From Rikenella microfusus (GTDB taxonomy: Bacteria; Bacteroidota; Bacteroidia; Bacteroidales; VadinHA17): 64,000 nucleotides of DNA. Shown one piece after another: positions 25,397-35,402 of the stretch. The stretch lies in the NCBI GenBank assembly GCA_020722575.1, contig DYKN01000007.1:44671-108670 (forward strand). Reading direction: 5' to 3'. The translations under genes and the position numbers were made by a program. The notes below the pieces were generated by a model that was not told the DNA's origin, did not search any database, and saw nothing but the letters and a program-made list of their open reading frames with translations. Numbering within the stretch: the first letter of the stretch is position 1; each line of letters begins with the position of its first letter.

Positions 25397-26389
25397 TTAG
25401 TCTTTATCAAGTTTGTATTTGCTTACATCCATACCGAACGACAGATCCATAGATTCAAGAAGTTCGTCGAGTTCGGTAAGTGATTTCTTTCCAAAGTTTC
25501 TGAATTTCAAAAGGTCGTTTTTGTTGAACTTGACAAGGTCACCGAGGGTTTCAACCTCTGCTGCTTTAAGGCAGTTGAGAGCCCTGACGGAGAGGTCGAG
25601 GTCAACCAGTTTTGTCTTAAGTAGCTGGCGCATCTTAAGTATTTCCTCATCAAACTCTTCTCCATGCACTTTTTCCTCAGAATCAATCGTAATTTTTTCA
25701 TCCGAGAAGAGCATAAAGTGATGAATAAGAATTTTTGCAGCTTCTTTAAGCGCTTCTTTAGGATGAATGGAACCATCTGTTTCAATCTCGATAATCAGTT
25801 TTTCGTAGTCTGTCTTTTGTTCGACGCGGTAATTTTCGACAGAATATTTTACGTTTCTGATTGGTGTGAAGATTGAGTCTATTGCGATAAGTCCGAATTG
25901 TTCCTCATCCGGTTCATTTTCCTCAGCAGGAACATATCCTCTTCCCTTGTTAATTGTGATCTCCATTGTCAGTTTAACGGAAGGTTCCATGCGGCAGATC
26001 ACAAGGTCGGGATTAAGGACCTCAAAATAATTAAGCACTGAGTTAAGTGCTCCAGCTTTGAGTGTATCCTGTCCTGTGAATTTAAGCAAAACTTTTTCGC
26101 TTACGGCATCCTCTACTTTCCTTTTGAATCTTATTTGTTTGAGGTTCAGAACGATTTCTGTAACATCCTCGATAACACCTTTAATAGTTGAGAATTCGTG
26201 TTCGACACCTTCAATTTTAACAAGCGTGATGGCATATCCCTCAAGTGAAGAGAGCAATATTCTTCTGAGGGCATTACCTATTGTAATGCCGTAACCGGGC
26301 TCGAGTGGACGAAATTCGAACTTGCCGAATTTACCATTTGCTTCGAGCATTATAACCTTATCAGGTTTCTGGAACTCTAAGATGGCCAT
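25397..26389 (-). CDS. rpoA: DNA-directed RNA polymerase alpha subunit
   Basis: A 330-residue alpha subunit, the usual length. The N-terminal domain (1-230) has the dimerisation and assembly motifs [22 protein letters not shown] and the [11 protein letters not shown] segment. After a short acidic linker, the C-terminal domain (about 255-330) has [25 protein letters not shown] and [16 protein letters not shown], the helix-hairpin-helix part that contacts DNA and activators. It sits between rpsD and rplQ, as in most bacteria. Confidence 0.97.
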   Translation of the reverse strand: MAILEFQKPDKVIMLEANGKFGKFEFRPLEPGYGITIGNALRRILLSSLEGYAITLVKIEGVEHEFSTIKGVIEDVTEIVLNLKQIRFKRKVEDAVSEKVLLKFTGQDTLKAGALNSVLNYFEVLNPDLVICRMEPSVKLTMEITINKGRGYVPAEENEPDEEQFGLIAIDSIFTPIRNVKYSVENYRVEQKTDYEKLIIEIETDGSIHPKEALKEAAKILIHHFMLFSDEKITIDSEEKVHGEEFDEEILKMRQLLKTKLVDLDLSVRALNCLKAAEVETLGDLVKFNKNDLLKFRNFGKKSLTELDELLESMDLSFGMDVSKYKLDKD

Positions 26390-26398
26390 ATTAAAATT

Positions 26399-27007
26399 TT
26401 ATTTAGAGTAAAGTTCAACAATAAGCTGTTCATTGATATTTTCAGGAATATCAGAACGTTGAGGCAACGACATAAATTTTCCGGCCATTTGGGCATCGTC
26501 CCATTCAAGCCATGGAACTTTTGCCATCCGGTTTGATGAAACTGAATTTACTATCACCTCGAGTGATTTTGATTTTTCTCTCACACCCACAATATCTCCG
26601 GGTTTAAGCTGGTATGAAGGAATATTAACAACATGGCCATTTACTGTAATATGACGGTGTGATACAAGTTGCCGGGCAGCTGCTCTCGTAGGTGCAATAC
26701 CCAATCTATAGACTGTATTGTCGAGTCTTGATTCCAGTATCTGGAGCAACACTTCGCCAGTAACTCCCTTACTTCTTGATGCAGTTTCAAATGCTTTCCG
26801 GAATTGTCTTTCAAGGACACCGTAAAGGTACTTTACTTTAACTTTTTCCTTCAGCTGAATTCCGTATTCAGAAGTTTTCTTTCTCTTTTTGTCCATCCCG
26901 TGCTGTCCGGGAGGATAGTTTTTTCTTTCAAGGTATTTATCAGGTCCGAAGATTGGTTCTCCGAATTTTCTTGCAATTTTTGATTTTGATCCGATATATC
27001 TTGCCAT
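26399..27007 (-). CDS. rpsD: Small ribosomal subunit protein uS4
   Basis: A 202-residue uS4, a primary 16S rRNA binder. The RNA-binding S4 domain ([35 protein letters not shown], about residues 92-125) is intact. The N-terminal region has no zinc-binding cysteines ([21 protein letters not shown]), so this is the zinc-free form. It precedes rpoA by 9 bases. Confidence 0.97.
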   Translation of the reverse strand: MARYIGSKSKIARKFGEPIFGPDKYLERKNYPPGQHGMDKKRKKTSEYGIQLKEKVKVKYLYGVLERQFRKAFETASRSKGVTGEVLLQILESRLDNTVYRLGIAPTRAAARQLVSHRHITVNGHVVNIPSYQLKPGDIVGVREKSKSLEVIVNSVSSNRMAKVPWLEWDDAQMAGKFMSLPQRSDIPENINEQLIVELYSK

Positions 27008-27056
27008 TGATCTTAATGATTAAATACTTCAACAATTTCTGACATAAGAAATTTGA

Positions 27057-27446
27057 TTAAACTCTTCTTCTTCCTGCCGGGCGGCAGCCGTTATGTGGCA
27101 GTGGAGTTACATCAACGATTTCTGATACTTCAATGCCGGCATTTGCAATAGCTCTGATGGCGGCTTCTCTTCCGGCACCGGGGCCTTTGACAAAGACCTT
27201 TACTCTTCTAAGTCCAAGATCGAAGGCTTCCTTGCTGCAGCTTTCAGCTGCTACCTGGGCTGCATAAGGGGTATTTTTCTTTGAGCCCCTGAACCCCATT
27301 TTCCCGGCCGACGACCACGAGATAACCTGTCCAGAGTTGTTTGCAATGGTAATTATAATATTATTGAATGAAGAATGAATGTGTGCCTGACCGGCAGGTT
27401 CAATTCTTACAGATTTTCTTTTTAAAGCTCCAGTCTTTTTAGCCAT
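27057..27446 (-). CDS. rpsK: Small ribosomal subunit protein uS11
   Basis: A 129-residue uS11, which lines the platform of the 30S subunit near the mRNA exit. Family features include [35 protein letters not shown] and the basic end [13 protein letters not shown]; the N-terminal extension is basic as usual. It lies between rpsM and rpsD. Confidence 0.97.
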   Translation of the reverse strand: MAKKTGALKRKSVRIEPAGQAHIHSSFNNIIITIANNSGQVISWSSAGKMGFRGSKKNTPYAAQVAAESCSKEAFDLGLRRVKVFVKGPGAGREAAIRAIANAGIEVSEIVDVTPLPHNGCRPAGRRRV

Positions 27447-27456
27447 AATTTAATTC

Positions 27457-27834
27457 TTATTTAGTAGCTTTTTTCTTGTTTGCAACAGTTTTCTTTCTTC
27501 CTTTACGGGTACGTGCGTTATTTTTTGTACGCTGTCCTCTGACAGGCAGACCAAGTCGGTGGCGTATACCCCTGTAGCATCCAATATCAATTAATCGCTT
27601 GATATTAAGCTGCATTTCCGAACGAAGTTCGCCTTCGAGCTTATAGTTTTCACTCAGAATTTTTCTGATAGCGTTAACCTGATCGTCGGTCCAGTCTTTA
27701 ACCTTTATGTTACGATCGACGCCTGCCATATCAAGTACTTTCTGGGCAGTGCTGCGGCCAACTCCATAGATGTAAGTGAGAGCAACCTCACCCCTTTTGT
27801 TTCTTGGTAAATCTACCCCAACAATACGTGCCAT
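27457..27834 (-). CDS. rpsM: Small ribosomal subunit protein uS13
   Basis: A 125-residue uS13, in the 30S head where it contacts the P-site tRNA through its basic tail. It begins [23 protein letters not shown], has the helix-hairpin-helix [11 protein letters not shown], and ends in a long Lys/Arg-rich stretch ([20 protein letters not shown]). It lies 34 bases after rpmJ. Confidence 0.97.
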   Translation of the reverse strand: MARIVGVDLPRNKRGEVALTYIYGVGRSTAQKVLDMAGVDRNIKVKDWTDDQVNAIRKILSENYKLEGELRSEMQLNIKRLIDIGCYRGIRHRLGLPVRGQRTKNNARTRKGRKKTVANKKKATK

Positions 27835-27868
27835 ATCTCTTTTTTAATGGTTTGCAAAATTAGTTAAA

Positions 27869-27985
27869 TTATCCCTGTCTTTGTTTAAATCTGGGATTTT
27901 TCTTATTAATAACGTAAATACGTCCTTTTCTTCTGACAATTTTACACTCGGCACTCCGCTTCTTAACTGATGATTTTACTTTCAT
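27869..27985 (-). CDS. rpmJ: Large ribosomal subunit protein bL36
   Basis: A 38-residue bL36 starting [20 protein letters not shown] and ending NPRFKQRQG. The usual zinc site (two Cys pairs or Cys3His) is reduced to a single Cys, so it is the zinc-independent type. Its place between infA and rpsM is standard in the alpha operon. Confidence 0.95.
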   Translation of the reverse strand: MKVKSSVKKRSAECKIVRRKGRIYVINKKNPRFKQRQG

Positions 27986-27995
27986 ATACTACTTA

Positions 27996-28214
27996 CTATT
28001 TATATCTGAATGTTATTCTTCCCTTAGTCAGGTCGTAGGGTGACATTTCAACCCTAACCTTATCTCCAGGCAGGATTCTTATATAGTGCATTCTCATCTT
28101 GCCTGAGATATGTGCTGTTATTACATGACCATTTTCGAGTTCTACTCTGAACATGGCATTTGAGAGAGCTTCAATAATTGTTCCGTCCTGTTCTATAGGC
28201 GGTTGTTTTGCCAT
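27996..28214 (-). CDS. infA: Translation initiation factor IF-1
   Basis: A 72-residue OB-fold protein, the standard IF-1 length. It begins [31 protein letters not shown] and contains [18 protein letters not shown] and [13 protein letters not shown] at the end. It binds the 30S A site during initiation. It starts 4 bases after the map stop and precedes rpmJ by 10 bases. Confidence 0.97.
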   Translation of the reverse strand: MAKQPPIEQDGTIIEALSNAMFRVELENGHVITAHISGKMRMHYIRILPGDKVRVEMSPYDLTKGRITFRYK

Positions 28215-28218
28215 ACGG

Positions 28219-28995
28219 TTATTTTTTATTTAATACTTCTTCTATAAATCTGAATGTGGTTAGCACATCGGCTTTCCCTGAGTCAATAGCCACAGCATAC
28301 TCAAAATGAGCTGAAGGTTTCCCATCCGCCGTAGCGATAGTCCAGCCATCGTTTCTCAGTACTGTATCCTTCATGCCAATATTGATCATGGGTTCAATAC
28401 AGATAACCACTCCTTTCAGAAGTTTTGGACCTGTACCTTTTTTCCCGAAGTTAGGTACTTCAGGGGGTTCATGCAGTTTTGTTCCGATACCATGACCAAC
28501 CATTTCCCTTACCACGGAGAATCCACCACTTTCAGCTTTCGATTGAACGGCGAATGAAATGTCTCCAACACGATTTCCGGCAACTGCTTCCCTGACTCCA
28601 GCTTCAAGTGAAGCCCTTGTATATTCAAGCAGTTTCTTCAGATCATCACTTATTTCCCCTACCGGAAAAGTATAGGCACTATCGCCATAATAACCGTTCA
28701 GAACCACGCCGCAATCCACTGAAATAATATCTCCTTCTTTCAGGATATAATCCGACGGTATTCCGTGCACAACTTCCTCATTCACCGAGGTACAAATTGT
28801 TGCAGGATATCCGCCGTAACCCTTGAAGGCTGGTTTTGCACCATGATCACGTATAAATGTTTCTGCTATTTTATCGAGACTGGCGGTTGTAACACCAGGC
28901 CTGATATATTTTGCAATTTCTGCAAGTGTACGTGATACGAGGAGATTGCTTTCCCTCAGTAACTCGATCTCTTCACTGGTCCTACAAATCAACAT
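28219..28995 (-). CDS. map: Type I methionine aminopeptidase
   Basis: A 258-residue M24 metallopeptidase that removes N-terminal Met from new proteins. The five metal ligands are seen in context: [18 protein letters not shown] (two Asp), MVGHGIG (His), CIEPMINIG (Glu) and HFEYAVAI (Glu). There is no N-terminal zinc-finger extension. The ATG at 28995 is preferred to an in-frame TTG one codon upstream. It lies between secY and infA, as in many Bacteroidota. Confidence 0.96.
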   Translation of the reverse strand: MLICRTSEEIELLRESNLLVSRTLAEIAKYIRPGVTTASLDKIAETFIRDHGAKPAFKGYGGYPATICTSVNEEVVHGIPSDYILKEGDIISVDCGVVLNGYYGDSAYTFPVGEISDDLKKLLEYTRASLEAGVREAVAGNRVGDISFAVQSKAESGGFSVVREMVGHGIGTKLHEPPEVPNFGKKGTGPKLLKGVVICIEPMINIGMKDTVLRNDGWTIATADGKPSAHFEYAVAIDSGKADVLTTFRFIEEVLNKK

Positions 28996-29013
28996 CAAAG
29001 AACGATAAACATA

Positions 29014-30342
29014 TTAATATGCCGCAACGGCGCCCGTTCTGCCTTTAACCCGACCTGATTTCATCAATCCGTCATAATGCCTCATCAGAAGGTGACTCTC
29101 TATCTGCTGTAGTGTATCAAGGATAACACCCACCAGAATGAGCAGGGAGGTACCGCCGTAAAATTGAGCAAACTGTGCTGATACTCCCAGTTTTACAGCA
29201 ATAGCCGGAAGAATGGCCACAATAGCAAGAAAAATTGAGCCAGGAAGTGTAATTCTTGAAATTATCTGATCAATGAATTCTACTGTTTTTCTTCCGGGTT
29301 TGATTCCAGGAATAAATCCTCCATTTTTCTTCATGTCTTCAGCCATCTGTACCGGGTTAATGGTAATTGCTGTATAGAAATATGTAAACAGGATAATAAG
29401 TAATGCTGTTACAAGGTTATACCAGAATCCATACATATTTGAGAATGCTACTACAAAGCCTGAGCTGGAGTTTGAATAACCTGCTATAATAATAGGCAAC
29501 ATCATTATAGCCTGAGCGAATATTATTGGCATAACGCCGGCGGCATTTACTTTCAGCGGAATATACTGTCTAACTCCTCCATATTGTTTATTTCCGATAA
29601 TTCTGCGGGCATACTGCACTGGAACCCGGCGTGTACCCTGAACGAGCAAAATTGTTCCGAGGATTACAACAAAGAGGAATACCATTTCCACAACGAGAGC
29701 TACGGCACCGCCTGTGCCGTTTATTCGCGAGCCTGCTTCAAAAATGAAGTTTTGCGGAAGGCGTGCAACAATACCTATCATAATAATAAGTGATATACCG
29801 TTGCCGATACCCTTATCCGTGATTTTTTCTCCCAGCCACATTACAAAAATGGTTCCGGCAGTTAGTATGATAACTGATGAGACCATAAAGAATGTTCCGG
29901 AGAGTATGAATGCAGAAGCCGGTAGTTGAGCAGTAAGGTTATAAAGATATGTCGGAGCCTGCAGAATAAGAATGATAACCGTGAGGTAACGTGTGTACTG
30001 ATTCATTTTTCTTCTGCCGCTCTCACCTTCTTTTTGAAGTTTCTGGAAGTATGGAAAAATTATTCCCAGTAGCTGAACGACGATTGATGCGGATATATAG
30101 GGCATTATACCCAATGCAAAAATTGAGGCCTGAGAGAATGCCCCACCTGAAAACATGTCCAGCAGGCCCATCAATCCTGATGAAGTCTGGCGTCGGAGAT
30201 TTTCAAGCTGAGAAGGATCAATTCCAGGGAGTGAAATATATTTTCCCAGCCTGTATATCATAATGATGCTCAGGGTATAAATAAGCCTGGACCTGAGGTC
30301 TTCAATCCTGTATATATTTTTTAATGTCTGAATAAGCCTCAT
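29014..30342 (-). CDS. secY: Protein translocase subunit SecY
   Basis: A 442-residue inner-membrane channel with ten predicted spans. The start MRLIQTLKNIYRIEDLRSRL, the plug region (LPGIDPSQLENL ...), the GIMPYISASIVVQLL helix and the cytoplasmic loops with QYARRIIG and GFIPGIKPGRKTVEFID match the family. It forms SecYEG, the main route for export and membrane insertion. It sits between rplO and map. Confidence 0.97.
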   Translation of the reverse strand: MRLIQTLKNIYRIEDLRSRLIYTLSIIMIYRLGKYISLPGIDPSQLENLRRQTSSGLMGLLDMFSGGAFSQASIFALGIMPYISASIVVQLLGIIFPYFQKLQKEGESGRRKMNQYTRYLTVIILILQAPTYLYNLTAQLPASAFILSGTFFMVSSVIILTAGTIFVMWLGEKITDKGIGNGISLIIMIGIVARLPQNFIFEAGSRINGTGGAVALVVEMVFLFVVILGTILLVQGTRRVPVQYARRIIGNKQYGGVRQYIPLKVNAAGVMPIIFAQAIMMLPIIIAGYSNSSSGFVVAFSNMYGFWYNLVTALLIILFTYFYTAITINPVQMAEDMKKNGGFIPGIKPGRKTVEFIDQIISRITLPGSIFLAIVAILPAIAVKLGVSAQFAQFYGGTSLLILVGVILDTLQQIESHLLMRHYDGLMKSGRVKGRTGAVAAY

Positions 30343-30347
30343 CTGGT

Positions 30348-30794
30348 TTACAGTTTTATAACGGTTCCATTTTTTGCCTCAATTGCCTCCACAGCCTTTT
30401 TACTGAAAGCATGGGCATGGACTTCCAATTTTTTTTCGAGCTCGCCTTTTGCAAGGATTTTAATCAGGTCATTTTTTGATGCAAGTCCTGCTGAGACAAG
30501 TGTTTGAACATCGATTTTGTCCGTATTCAGTTTTTCGGCGAGGTTTTGCAGGGTACTGATATTAATTGCCTTATATTCAATTCTATTAAAATTTTTGAAA
30601 CCGAATTTTGGCAATCTTCTCTGCAATGGCATCTGTCCGCCTTCGAAACCAAATTTTTTCTCATAGCCAGATCTCTGCTGAGCTCCTTTATGCCCTTTGG
30701 TAGATGTACCACCTTTTCCTGAGCCCTGCCCTCTGCCTATTCTTTTTCTTTTCTTTACTGAACCTTTTGCCGGTATTAAATTACTGAGATCCAT
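30348..30794 (-). CDS. rplO: Large ribosomal subunit protein uL15
   Basis: A 148-residue uL15. The N-terminal glycine-rich basic part (RKRIGRGQGSGKGGTSTKGHKGAQQRSG) threads into 23S rRNA, and the globular C-terminal domain ends FSKKAVEAIEAKNGTVIKL. It lies 5 bases before secY in the spc operon order. Confidence 0.97.
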   Translation of the reverse strand: MDLSNLIPAKGSVKKRKRIGRGQGSGKGGTSTKGHKGAQQRSGYEKKFGFEGGQMPLQRRLPKFGFKNFNRIEYKAINISTLQNLAEKLNTDKIDVQTLVSAGLASKNDLIKILAKGELEKKLEVHAHAFSKKAVEAIEAKNGTVIKL

Positions 30795-30819
30795 ACTTCT
30801 GGTTTGATAAATTAATATT

Positions 30820-30999
30820 TTAAACCTGTTCTGTTTTTACAAGGTGTTTAACTTTTTCCACCATTCCAAGAATCTGGGGTGTAGCCTCAAGAATAACGCT
30901 CTGGTTAAGTTTATGTATTCCCAGCGCTTTGATTGTTCTTTTCTGCCTCTCCGATTTCCGGTTTATGCTTCTGATCTGTGTTATTTTGATCTTTGCCAT
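30820..30999 (-). CDS. rpmD: Large ribosomal subunit protein uL30
   Basis: A 59-residue uL30 starting MAKIKITQIRSINRKSERQ, with the family core KRTIKALGIHKLNQSVILE and NPQ-equivalent TPQILGMVEKVKHLV. Length and place between rpsE and rplO are standard. Confidence 0.95.
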   Translation of the reverse strand: MAKIKITQIRSINRKSERQKRTIKALGIHKLNQSVILEATPQILGMVEKVKHLVKTEQV

Positions 31000-31010
31000 A
31001 GTTTTGATAT

Positions 31011-31526
31011 CTAACCATTAAACACTTTTTCAAGCGGGATATTTCTGTGTTCCGCCACTGAGTAAGCGTCTCTCATCTGAGTAAGTGCTGCAATAGTAGC
31101 TTTAACGAGGTTATGAGGGTTTGATGATCCCTTTGATTTTGCAAGCACGTTTTTAATTCCAACGCTTTCAAGGACAGCACGCATAGCGCCTCCAGCCTTT
31201 ACTCCTGTTCCTTCTGCTGCCGGTTTGATAATCACTTTGGCACCACCGTATTTTGCGCTCTGTTCGTGAGGAACAGTGCCGTTTATTACAGGAACCTTAA
31301 TAAGGTTTTTCTTGGCATCCTCGATACCTTTTGCAATGGCTGCAGTAACTTCACTGGCTTTCCCAAGGCCGTATCCAACGATGCCATTTTCATTACCAAC
31401 AACCACTATTGCTGAAAAACTAAATGTGCGTCCACCCTTGGTGACTTTAGTCACTCTGTTGATACTGACCAATCTGTCTTTAAGTTCAATATCAGTAGTT
31501 TTAACTTTTCTTATACCGTTTGCCAT
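31011..31526 (-). CDS. rpsE: Small ribosomal subunit protein uS5
   Basis: A 171-residue uS5 from the decoding and mRNA-entry side of the 30S subunit. The double-stranded-RNA-binding part ([23 protein letters not shown]) and the C-terminal [31 protein letters not shown] segment are present. It precedes rpmD by 11 bases. Confidence 0.97.
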   Translation of the reverse strand: MANGIRKVKTTDIELKDRLVSINRVTKVTKGGRTFSFSAIVVVGNENGIVGYGLGKASEVTAAIAKGIEDAKKNLIKVPVINGTVPHEQSAKYGGAKVIIKPAAEGTGVKAGGAMRAVLESVGIKNVLAKSKGSSNPHNLVKATIAALTQMRDAYSVAEHRNIPLEKVFNG

Positions 31527-31532
31527 AACTGA

Positions 31533-31892
31533 TTAAAATTTTAATCCTCCTTCCCTCGCAGCATCTGCCAGTGATTTTACTCTTCCATGATATTTATAAC
31601 CACCTCTATCGAAAACAACCTGTTCTATTCCCTTCTCCTTGCATTTTGATGCCAATAGTTTTCCGACGAGGGCTGCCTGTTCAATTTTTTTAACGTTTCC
31701 GGCAGTAGCAACATCCTTTTCTCTTGAGCAAGCCGACAGTAGGGTTATACCTCTTTTATCATCAATAAGCTGGGCATAGATATGCCTGTTGCTCCGGAAC
31801 ACTGCAAGCCTGGGCTTTTGAGCTGTACCGCTTATTTTTTTTCTGATTCGATTCCTTATCCGTGTCCTTCTTTCAAGTTTGGTTAAAGCCAT
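31533..31892 (-). CDS. rplR: Large ribosomal subunit protein uL18
   Basis: A 119-residue uL18, which binds 5S rRNA. It has the basic start [16 protein letters not shown], the [19 protein letters not shown] strand and the end [26 protein letters not shown]. It lies between rplF and rpsE. Confidence 0.97.
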   Translation of the reverse strand: MALTKLERRTRIRNRIRKKISGTAQKPRLAVFRSNRHIYAQLIDDKRGITLLSACSREKDVATAGNVKKIEQAALVGKLLASKCKEKGIEQVVFDRGGYKYHGRVKSLADAAREGGLKF

Positions 31893-31911
31893 ATCATTAA
31901 AATATTATGTA

Positions 31912-32466
31912 TTAAACACTGGCTGATTTTCCAGCTTTCCGTCTTACATACTCTCCAACAAATCTGATACCTTTCCCTTTGAAGGGTTCAGGTGGTCTGA
32001 GTGATCTGATTTTTGCAGCCACGTGTCCAATCAGCTGTTTGTCGTGGCTTGTAAGGGTAATAATCGGGTTGCTTCGCCTTTCAGTTTTTGTTTCGACCTT
32101 AACTTCATCGGGGAGTCTGAAAATAATATCATGTGAAAAACCGAGGCTTAGCTGAAGGTTCTGGCCTTTGGCTTCAGCACGATAACCGACTCCTATGAGT
32201 TCGAGTTCCTTCCTGTACCCTTTTGAAACACCTTCAACCATATTTGCAATAAGGGCTCTGTAGAGGCCATGAAGTGACTTGGCCTTTTTTGAATCAGAGT
32301 CTCTTACAAGTACGACCCTGGATCCATCGATTTCAATTTTAATTTCTCTGCTTACGGGCTGTGTAAGTTGTCCCAGAGGACCTTTTACAGTCACGATATT
32401 ATTTTCATCGACTGTAACTATTACGCCCTTTGGCAGGTTTACTGGCAGGTTTCCAATACGTGACAT
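31912..32466 (-). CDS. rplF: Large ribosomal subunit protein uL6
   Basis: A 184-residue uL6 near the factor-binding site of the 50S subunit. Two similar domains are seen, with the C-terminal signature PPEPFKGKGIRFVGEYVRRKAGKS. The ATG at 32466 (MSRIGNLPV) is chosen over a TTG two codons upstream. It matches the family start and lies eight bases after a full GGAGG, whereas the TTG would overlap that site. Confidence 0.97.
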   Translation of the reverse strand: MSRIGNLPVNLPKGVIVTVDENNIVTVKGPLGQLTQPVSREIKIEIDGSRVVLVRDSDSKKAKSLHGLYRALIANMVEGVSKGYRKELELIGVGYRAEAKGQNLQLSLGFSHDIIFRLPDEVKVETKTERRSNPIITLTSHDKQLIGHVAAKIRSLRPPEPFKGKGIRFVGEYVRRKAGKSASV

Positions 32467-32474
32467 TGCCAAAT

Positions 32475-32481
32475 CCTCCTT
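32475..32481 (-). promoter_or_regulatory. Shine-Dalgarno site before rplF
   Basis: AAGGAGG on the minus strand lies eight bases upstream of the rplF ATG at 32466. I saw no comparable site before the other ribosomal protein genes I inspected. It decides the start codon. Confidence 0.6.
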
Positions 32482-32487
32482 ATATTA

Positions 32488-32886
32488 TTAATAAACATAA
32501 CAAATAACCTCTCCGCCCACATTTTCCTTCCTGGCTTCCTTATCGGTCATCAGGCCTTTAGAGGTTGAAATTATTGCTATTCCAAGGCCGTTAAGCACTC
32601 TTGGGAGATCATCAACACTGGTATATTTTCTAAGACCCGGACGGCTGATTCTCTCTATTACATTTATGGCAGGAGTTTTGCTCCTAAGGTTATATTTTAG
32701 AGCTATTTTAATTATTTCGCCGGCCTTCCCTTCTTCCACAACTTTGTAGCCTTTAATATAGCCTTTTTCAAAAAGTATTCTGGCTATTTCCTTTCTCATT
32801 TTTGAAGAGGGAGCTTCAACAATTTTATGGCCTGCAATTATAGCGTTTCGTATTCTTGTCAAAAAATCTGCAATTGGATCGGTCAT
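32488..32886 (-). CDS. rpsH: Small ribosomal subunit protein uS8
   Basis: A 132-residue uS8, a primary binder of the 16S central domain. It starts [16 protein letters not shown], with [39 protein letters not shown] toward the end. Two adjacent ATG codons (32889 and 32886) are available; the second matches the usual start. It lies between rpsN and rplF. Confidence 0.96.
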   Translation of the reverse strand: MTDPIADFLTRIRNAIIAGHKIVEAPSSKMRKEIARILFEKGYIKGYKVVEEGKAGEIIKIALKYNLRSKTPAINVIERISRPGLRKYTSVDDLPRVLNGLGIAIISTSKGLMTDKEARKENVGGEVICYVY

Positions 32887-32921
32887 CATAGTATTTCAAT
32901 ATTTTTCACTTAAAAAAATTA

Positions 32922-33191
32922 TTACCAGCTAGCTTTTTTAACACCCGGGATAAGGCCTTTTGATGCCATTTCCCTGAAGGTTATTCTGCTAAGTCCGAAC
33001 TGTCTCATATATCCTCTAGGCCTTCCGGTGAGCATGCATCTGTTTCTGAGCCGTATGGGGTTTGAGTTTCTTGGTATTCTGCTTAATCCCACATAATTGC
33101 CATCAGCTTTAAGCTGTGCTCTTTTTGCGGCATATTTTTGAACCAGTTTTGCACGTTTAACCTCACGGGCCTTCATAGATTCCTTTGCCAT
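32922..33191 (-). CDS. rpsN: Small ribosomal subunit protein uS14
   Basis: An 89-residue uS14 of the long, zinc-independent type: [23 protein letters not shown] is present but the CxxC pairs of the short zinc form are missing. It is essential in the 30S head. It lies 6 bases after rplE. Confidence 0.96.
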   Translation of the reverse strand: MAKESMKAREVKRAKLVQKYAAKRAQLKADGNYVGLSRIPRNSNPIRLRNRCMLTGRPRGYMRQFGLSRITFREMASKGLIPGVKKASW

Positions 33192-33197
33192 ATATTA

Positions 33198-33749
33198 TCA
33201 GTTTTTAGTGTTTTTAAAGGGCAATCCGAAATGTTTGAGAAGGGCAAGAGCCTCTTCATCAGTATTAGCCGAGGTCACGAAAGTAATCTGCAATCCCATT
33301 ATTTTAACCACTTTATCGAGGTCAATTTCAGGGAAAATAATCTGTTCAGTAATTCCAAGTGTGTAGTTTCCATGTCCATCGAGTGTTGAATTAATACCCT
33401 TGAAATCCCTGATACGTGGTAGTGCGACACAGATTAATTTCTGAAGGAATTCATACATTCTCTCTTTCCTGAGAGTGACCATAATGCCAATTGGCATATT
33501 TTTTCTCAGCTTGAAGTTGGATATATCCTTTTTCGAATATGTTGCAACTGCTTTTTGGCCTGCTATGTCAGTTATTTCCTTAAGTCCAGCTTCAAGGATT
33601 TTTTTATCGGCAATTGCGTCTCCCACGCCCTGGGAGATAACTATTTTTTCGAGGCGTGGCACTTGCATAACAGTTGAGTAGCCGAATTCCTTCATCAAGG
33701 CAGGGATAATTTCTTCCCTGTATTTTTTCTTTAATTCAGGTATATACAT
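33198..33749 (-). CDS. rplE: Large ribosomal subunit protein uL5
   Basis: A 183-residue uL5, which binds 5S rRNA and touches the P-site tRNA. It begins [23 protein letters not shown] and has [17 protein letters not shown] and [20 protein letters not shown]. The ATG at 33749 overlaps the rplX stop by one base and is preferred over the preceding in-frame GTG. Confidence 0.97.
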   Translation of the reverse strand: MYIPELKKKYREEIIPALMKEFGYSTVMQVPRLEKIVISQGVGDAIADKKILEAGLKEITDIAGQKAVATYSKKDISNFKLRKNMPIGIMVTLRKERMYEFLQKLICVALPRIRDFKGINSTLDGHGNYTLGITEQIIFPEIDLDKVVKIMGLQITFVTSANTDEEALALLKHFGLPFKNTKN

Positions 33750-34072
33750 CACTTAATCTCCTCTCCTGATTTTTTTGAATAACGTACCAGTTTATTTTTA
33801 TCATTGAGTCGTCTACCGATTCGGGTAGGTTTACCGCTGGCAGGGTCAATCAGCATAAGGTTTGAAATGTGAATAGGGGCTTCTTTTTTGATGATACCAC
33901 CCTGTGGGGCTTTTGCATTTGGTTTGGTATGTTTGTGTACCATGTTTACACCCTCAACAATAGCTCTCTCCTTTTTTCGGTCAATTTCAAGGACACGCCC
34001 CTTCTGGCCTTTTGATTCACCCGAAATCACCATTACAGTATCGCCCTTTTTAATATGTAATTTTTTCTGCAT
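33749..34072 (-). CDS. rplX: Large ribosomal subunit protein uL24
   Basis: A 107-residue uL24, an assembly initiator that contacts 23S rRNA near the exit tunnel. The KOW motif is [23 protein letters not shown] (in two parts around residue 20), followed by the [22 protein letters not shown] segment. It is coupled to rplE. Confidence 0.97.
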   Translation of the reverse strand: MQKKLHIKKGDTVMVISGESKGQKGRVLEIDRKKERAIVEGVNMVHKHTKPNAKAPQGGIIKKEAPIHISNLMLIDPASGKPTRIGRRLNDKNKLVRYSKKSGEEIK

Positions 34073-34099
34073 TGCTGAATATTTAACTCATTTATAATA

Positions 34100-34465
34100 T
34101 TATAATACTTCCGGAGCGAGTGATATTATTTTCATATACTTATCGCGTAGTTCTCTGGCGACAGGCCCGAAAATACGGGTTCCTCTCACCTCATCCTGGT
34201 TTGTAAGGAGTACAACAGCGTTATCGTCGAATCTGATATATGAACCGTCGGGTCTGCGGATCTCCTTTTTCGTTCTCACCACAACAGCTTTGCTTACCAT
34301 TCCTTTTTTGGCCTCGCCTGAAGGAATAGCACTTTTAACGGATACAATAATTTTGTCACCCACGGTCGCATAACGTTTTTTTGTACCTCCGAGCACCCTG
34401 ATGCACAATACTTCTTTGGCACCGGAATTGTCAGCCACATTAAGTCTGGTTTCCTGCTGTATCAT
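34100..34465 (-). CDS. rplN: Large ribosomal subunit protein uL14
   Basis: A 121-residue uL14 at the subunit interface. It begins [21 protein letters not shown] and contains [23 protein letters not shown] and the end [10 protein letters not shown]. The length is standard. It is 1 base after rpsQ. Confidence 0.97.
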   Translation of the reverse strand: MIQQETRLNVADNSGAKEVLCIRVLGGTKKRYATVGDKIIVSVKSAIPSGEAKKGMVSKAVVVRTKKEIRRPDGSYIRFDDNAVVLLTNQDEVRGTRIFGPVARELRDKYMKIISLAPEVL

Positions 34466-34466
34466 A

Positions 34467-34721
34467 TTACTTGGCTTTTTCGATTATTTCAACTAATCTC
34501 CAGTTTTTATTTTTACTGAGTGGCCTTGTTTCAGCAATCCTTACAATATCGCCAATATTGCAGGCATTATTTTCGTCGTGGGCCATAAGTTTTTTTGTTT
34601 TGTTTACGAATTTGCCGTAAACAGGATGTTTTACTTTACGATGGATGGCCACTACGATGGACTTATCCATTTTATTGCTGACAACAATGCCGATACGTTC
34701 TTTTCTTAATTTTCTTTCCAT
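34467..34721 (-). CDS. rpsQ: Small ribosomal subunit protein uS17
   Basis: An 84-residue uS17 with an OB fold, an early 16S rRNA binder. It starts [20 protein letters not shown] and contains [20 protein letters not shown] and [19 protein letters not shown]. It lies between rpmC and rplN. Confidence 0.97.
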   Translation of the reverse strand: MERKLRKERIGIVVSNKMDKSIVVAIHRKVKHPVYGKFVNKTKKLMAHDENNACNIGDIVRIAETRPLSKNKNWRLVEIIEKAK

Positions 34722-34730
34722 AGCTGGGTC

Positions 34731-34937
34731 TTACTTGTTATTTTTGTTGTTCAGTTCCCTTTCTCGCAGTTCGGTAAGCAGGCGTGCAATGTTTTTTCTT
34801 GCCTGTTTGATTTTCTGCGGATTATCGAGGGGAGAGATTGCATGGTTAAGTTTCATGCGGGTAAGCATCAGCCTTTCCGTATCAAGGCGTTCGATAAGGT
34901 CTGCTGTGCTCAATTCTCTTATTTCCGACATTTTCAT
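34731..34937 (-). CDS. rpmC: Large ribosomal subunit protein uL29
   Basis: A 68-residue two-helix uL29 at the tunnel exit. It starts KMSEIRELSTADLIERL, with NPQKIKQARKNIARLLTELRERE at the end. An internal Met at residue 3 is a possible alternative start. Confidence 0.95.
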   Translation of the reverse strand: MKMSEIRELSTADLIERLDTERLMLTRMKLNHAISPLDNPQKIKQARKNIARLLTELRERELNNKNNK

Positions 34938-34952
34938 TTTTATTCAGTTTTT

Positions 34953-35375
34953 TCAGGTTGTTGCATAATCGCGTCTTACAACAAATTTTGTAGTTATAGG
35001 GAGTTTCTGGGCTCCCAGCCTTAAGGCTTCCTTTGCAACTTCAAGCGGAACACCTTCGGCTTCGATAAGAATTCTTCCGGGAGTAACAGGTGCTACGAAT
35101 CCTTCAGGGGTACCCTTACCTTTACCCATTCTTACCTCTGCAGGCTTTTTGGTGAAAGGTTTATCGGGGAAAATACGTATCCAGATCTGACCTTCACGTT
35201 TCATATGACGGGTAATTGCCTGCCTGGCAGCTTCGATCTGATGTCCCGTAATCCATGCCGATTCAAGGGCCTTAATGCCAAATGAACCGAAAGCAAGCTG
35301 GTTGCCTCTCTGGGCATTGCCTTTCATCTTCCCCTTTTGCTGCTTTCTGTATTTTGTTTTTTTTGGTTGAAGCAT
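34953..35375 (-). CDS. rplP: Large ribosomal subunit protein uL16
   Basis: A 140-residue uL16 close to the A-site tRNA. It has [17 protein letters not shown] at the start, GYI-equivalent [38 protein letters not shown] and [17 protein letters not shown]. It lies between rpsC and rpmC. Confidence 0.97.
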   Translation of the reverse strand: MLQPKKTKYRKQQKGKMKGNAQRGNQLAFGSFGIKALESAWITGHQIEAARQAITRHMKREGQIWIRIFPDKPFTKKPAEVRMGKGKGTPEGFVAPVTPGRILIEAEGVPLEVAKEALRLGAQKLPITTKFVVRRDYATT

Positions 35376-35402
35376 CGCTTAAAATTTTATAATGGTACAC
35401 CT

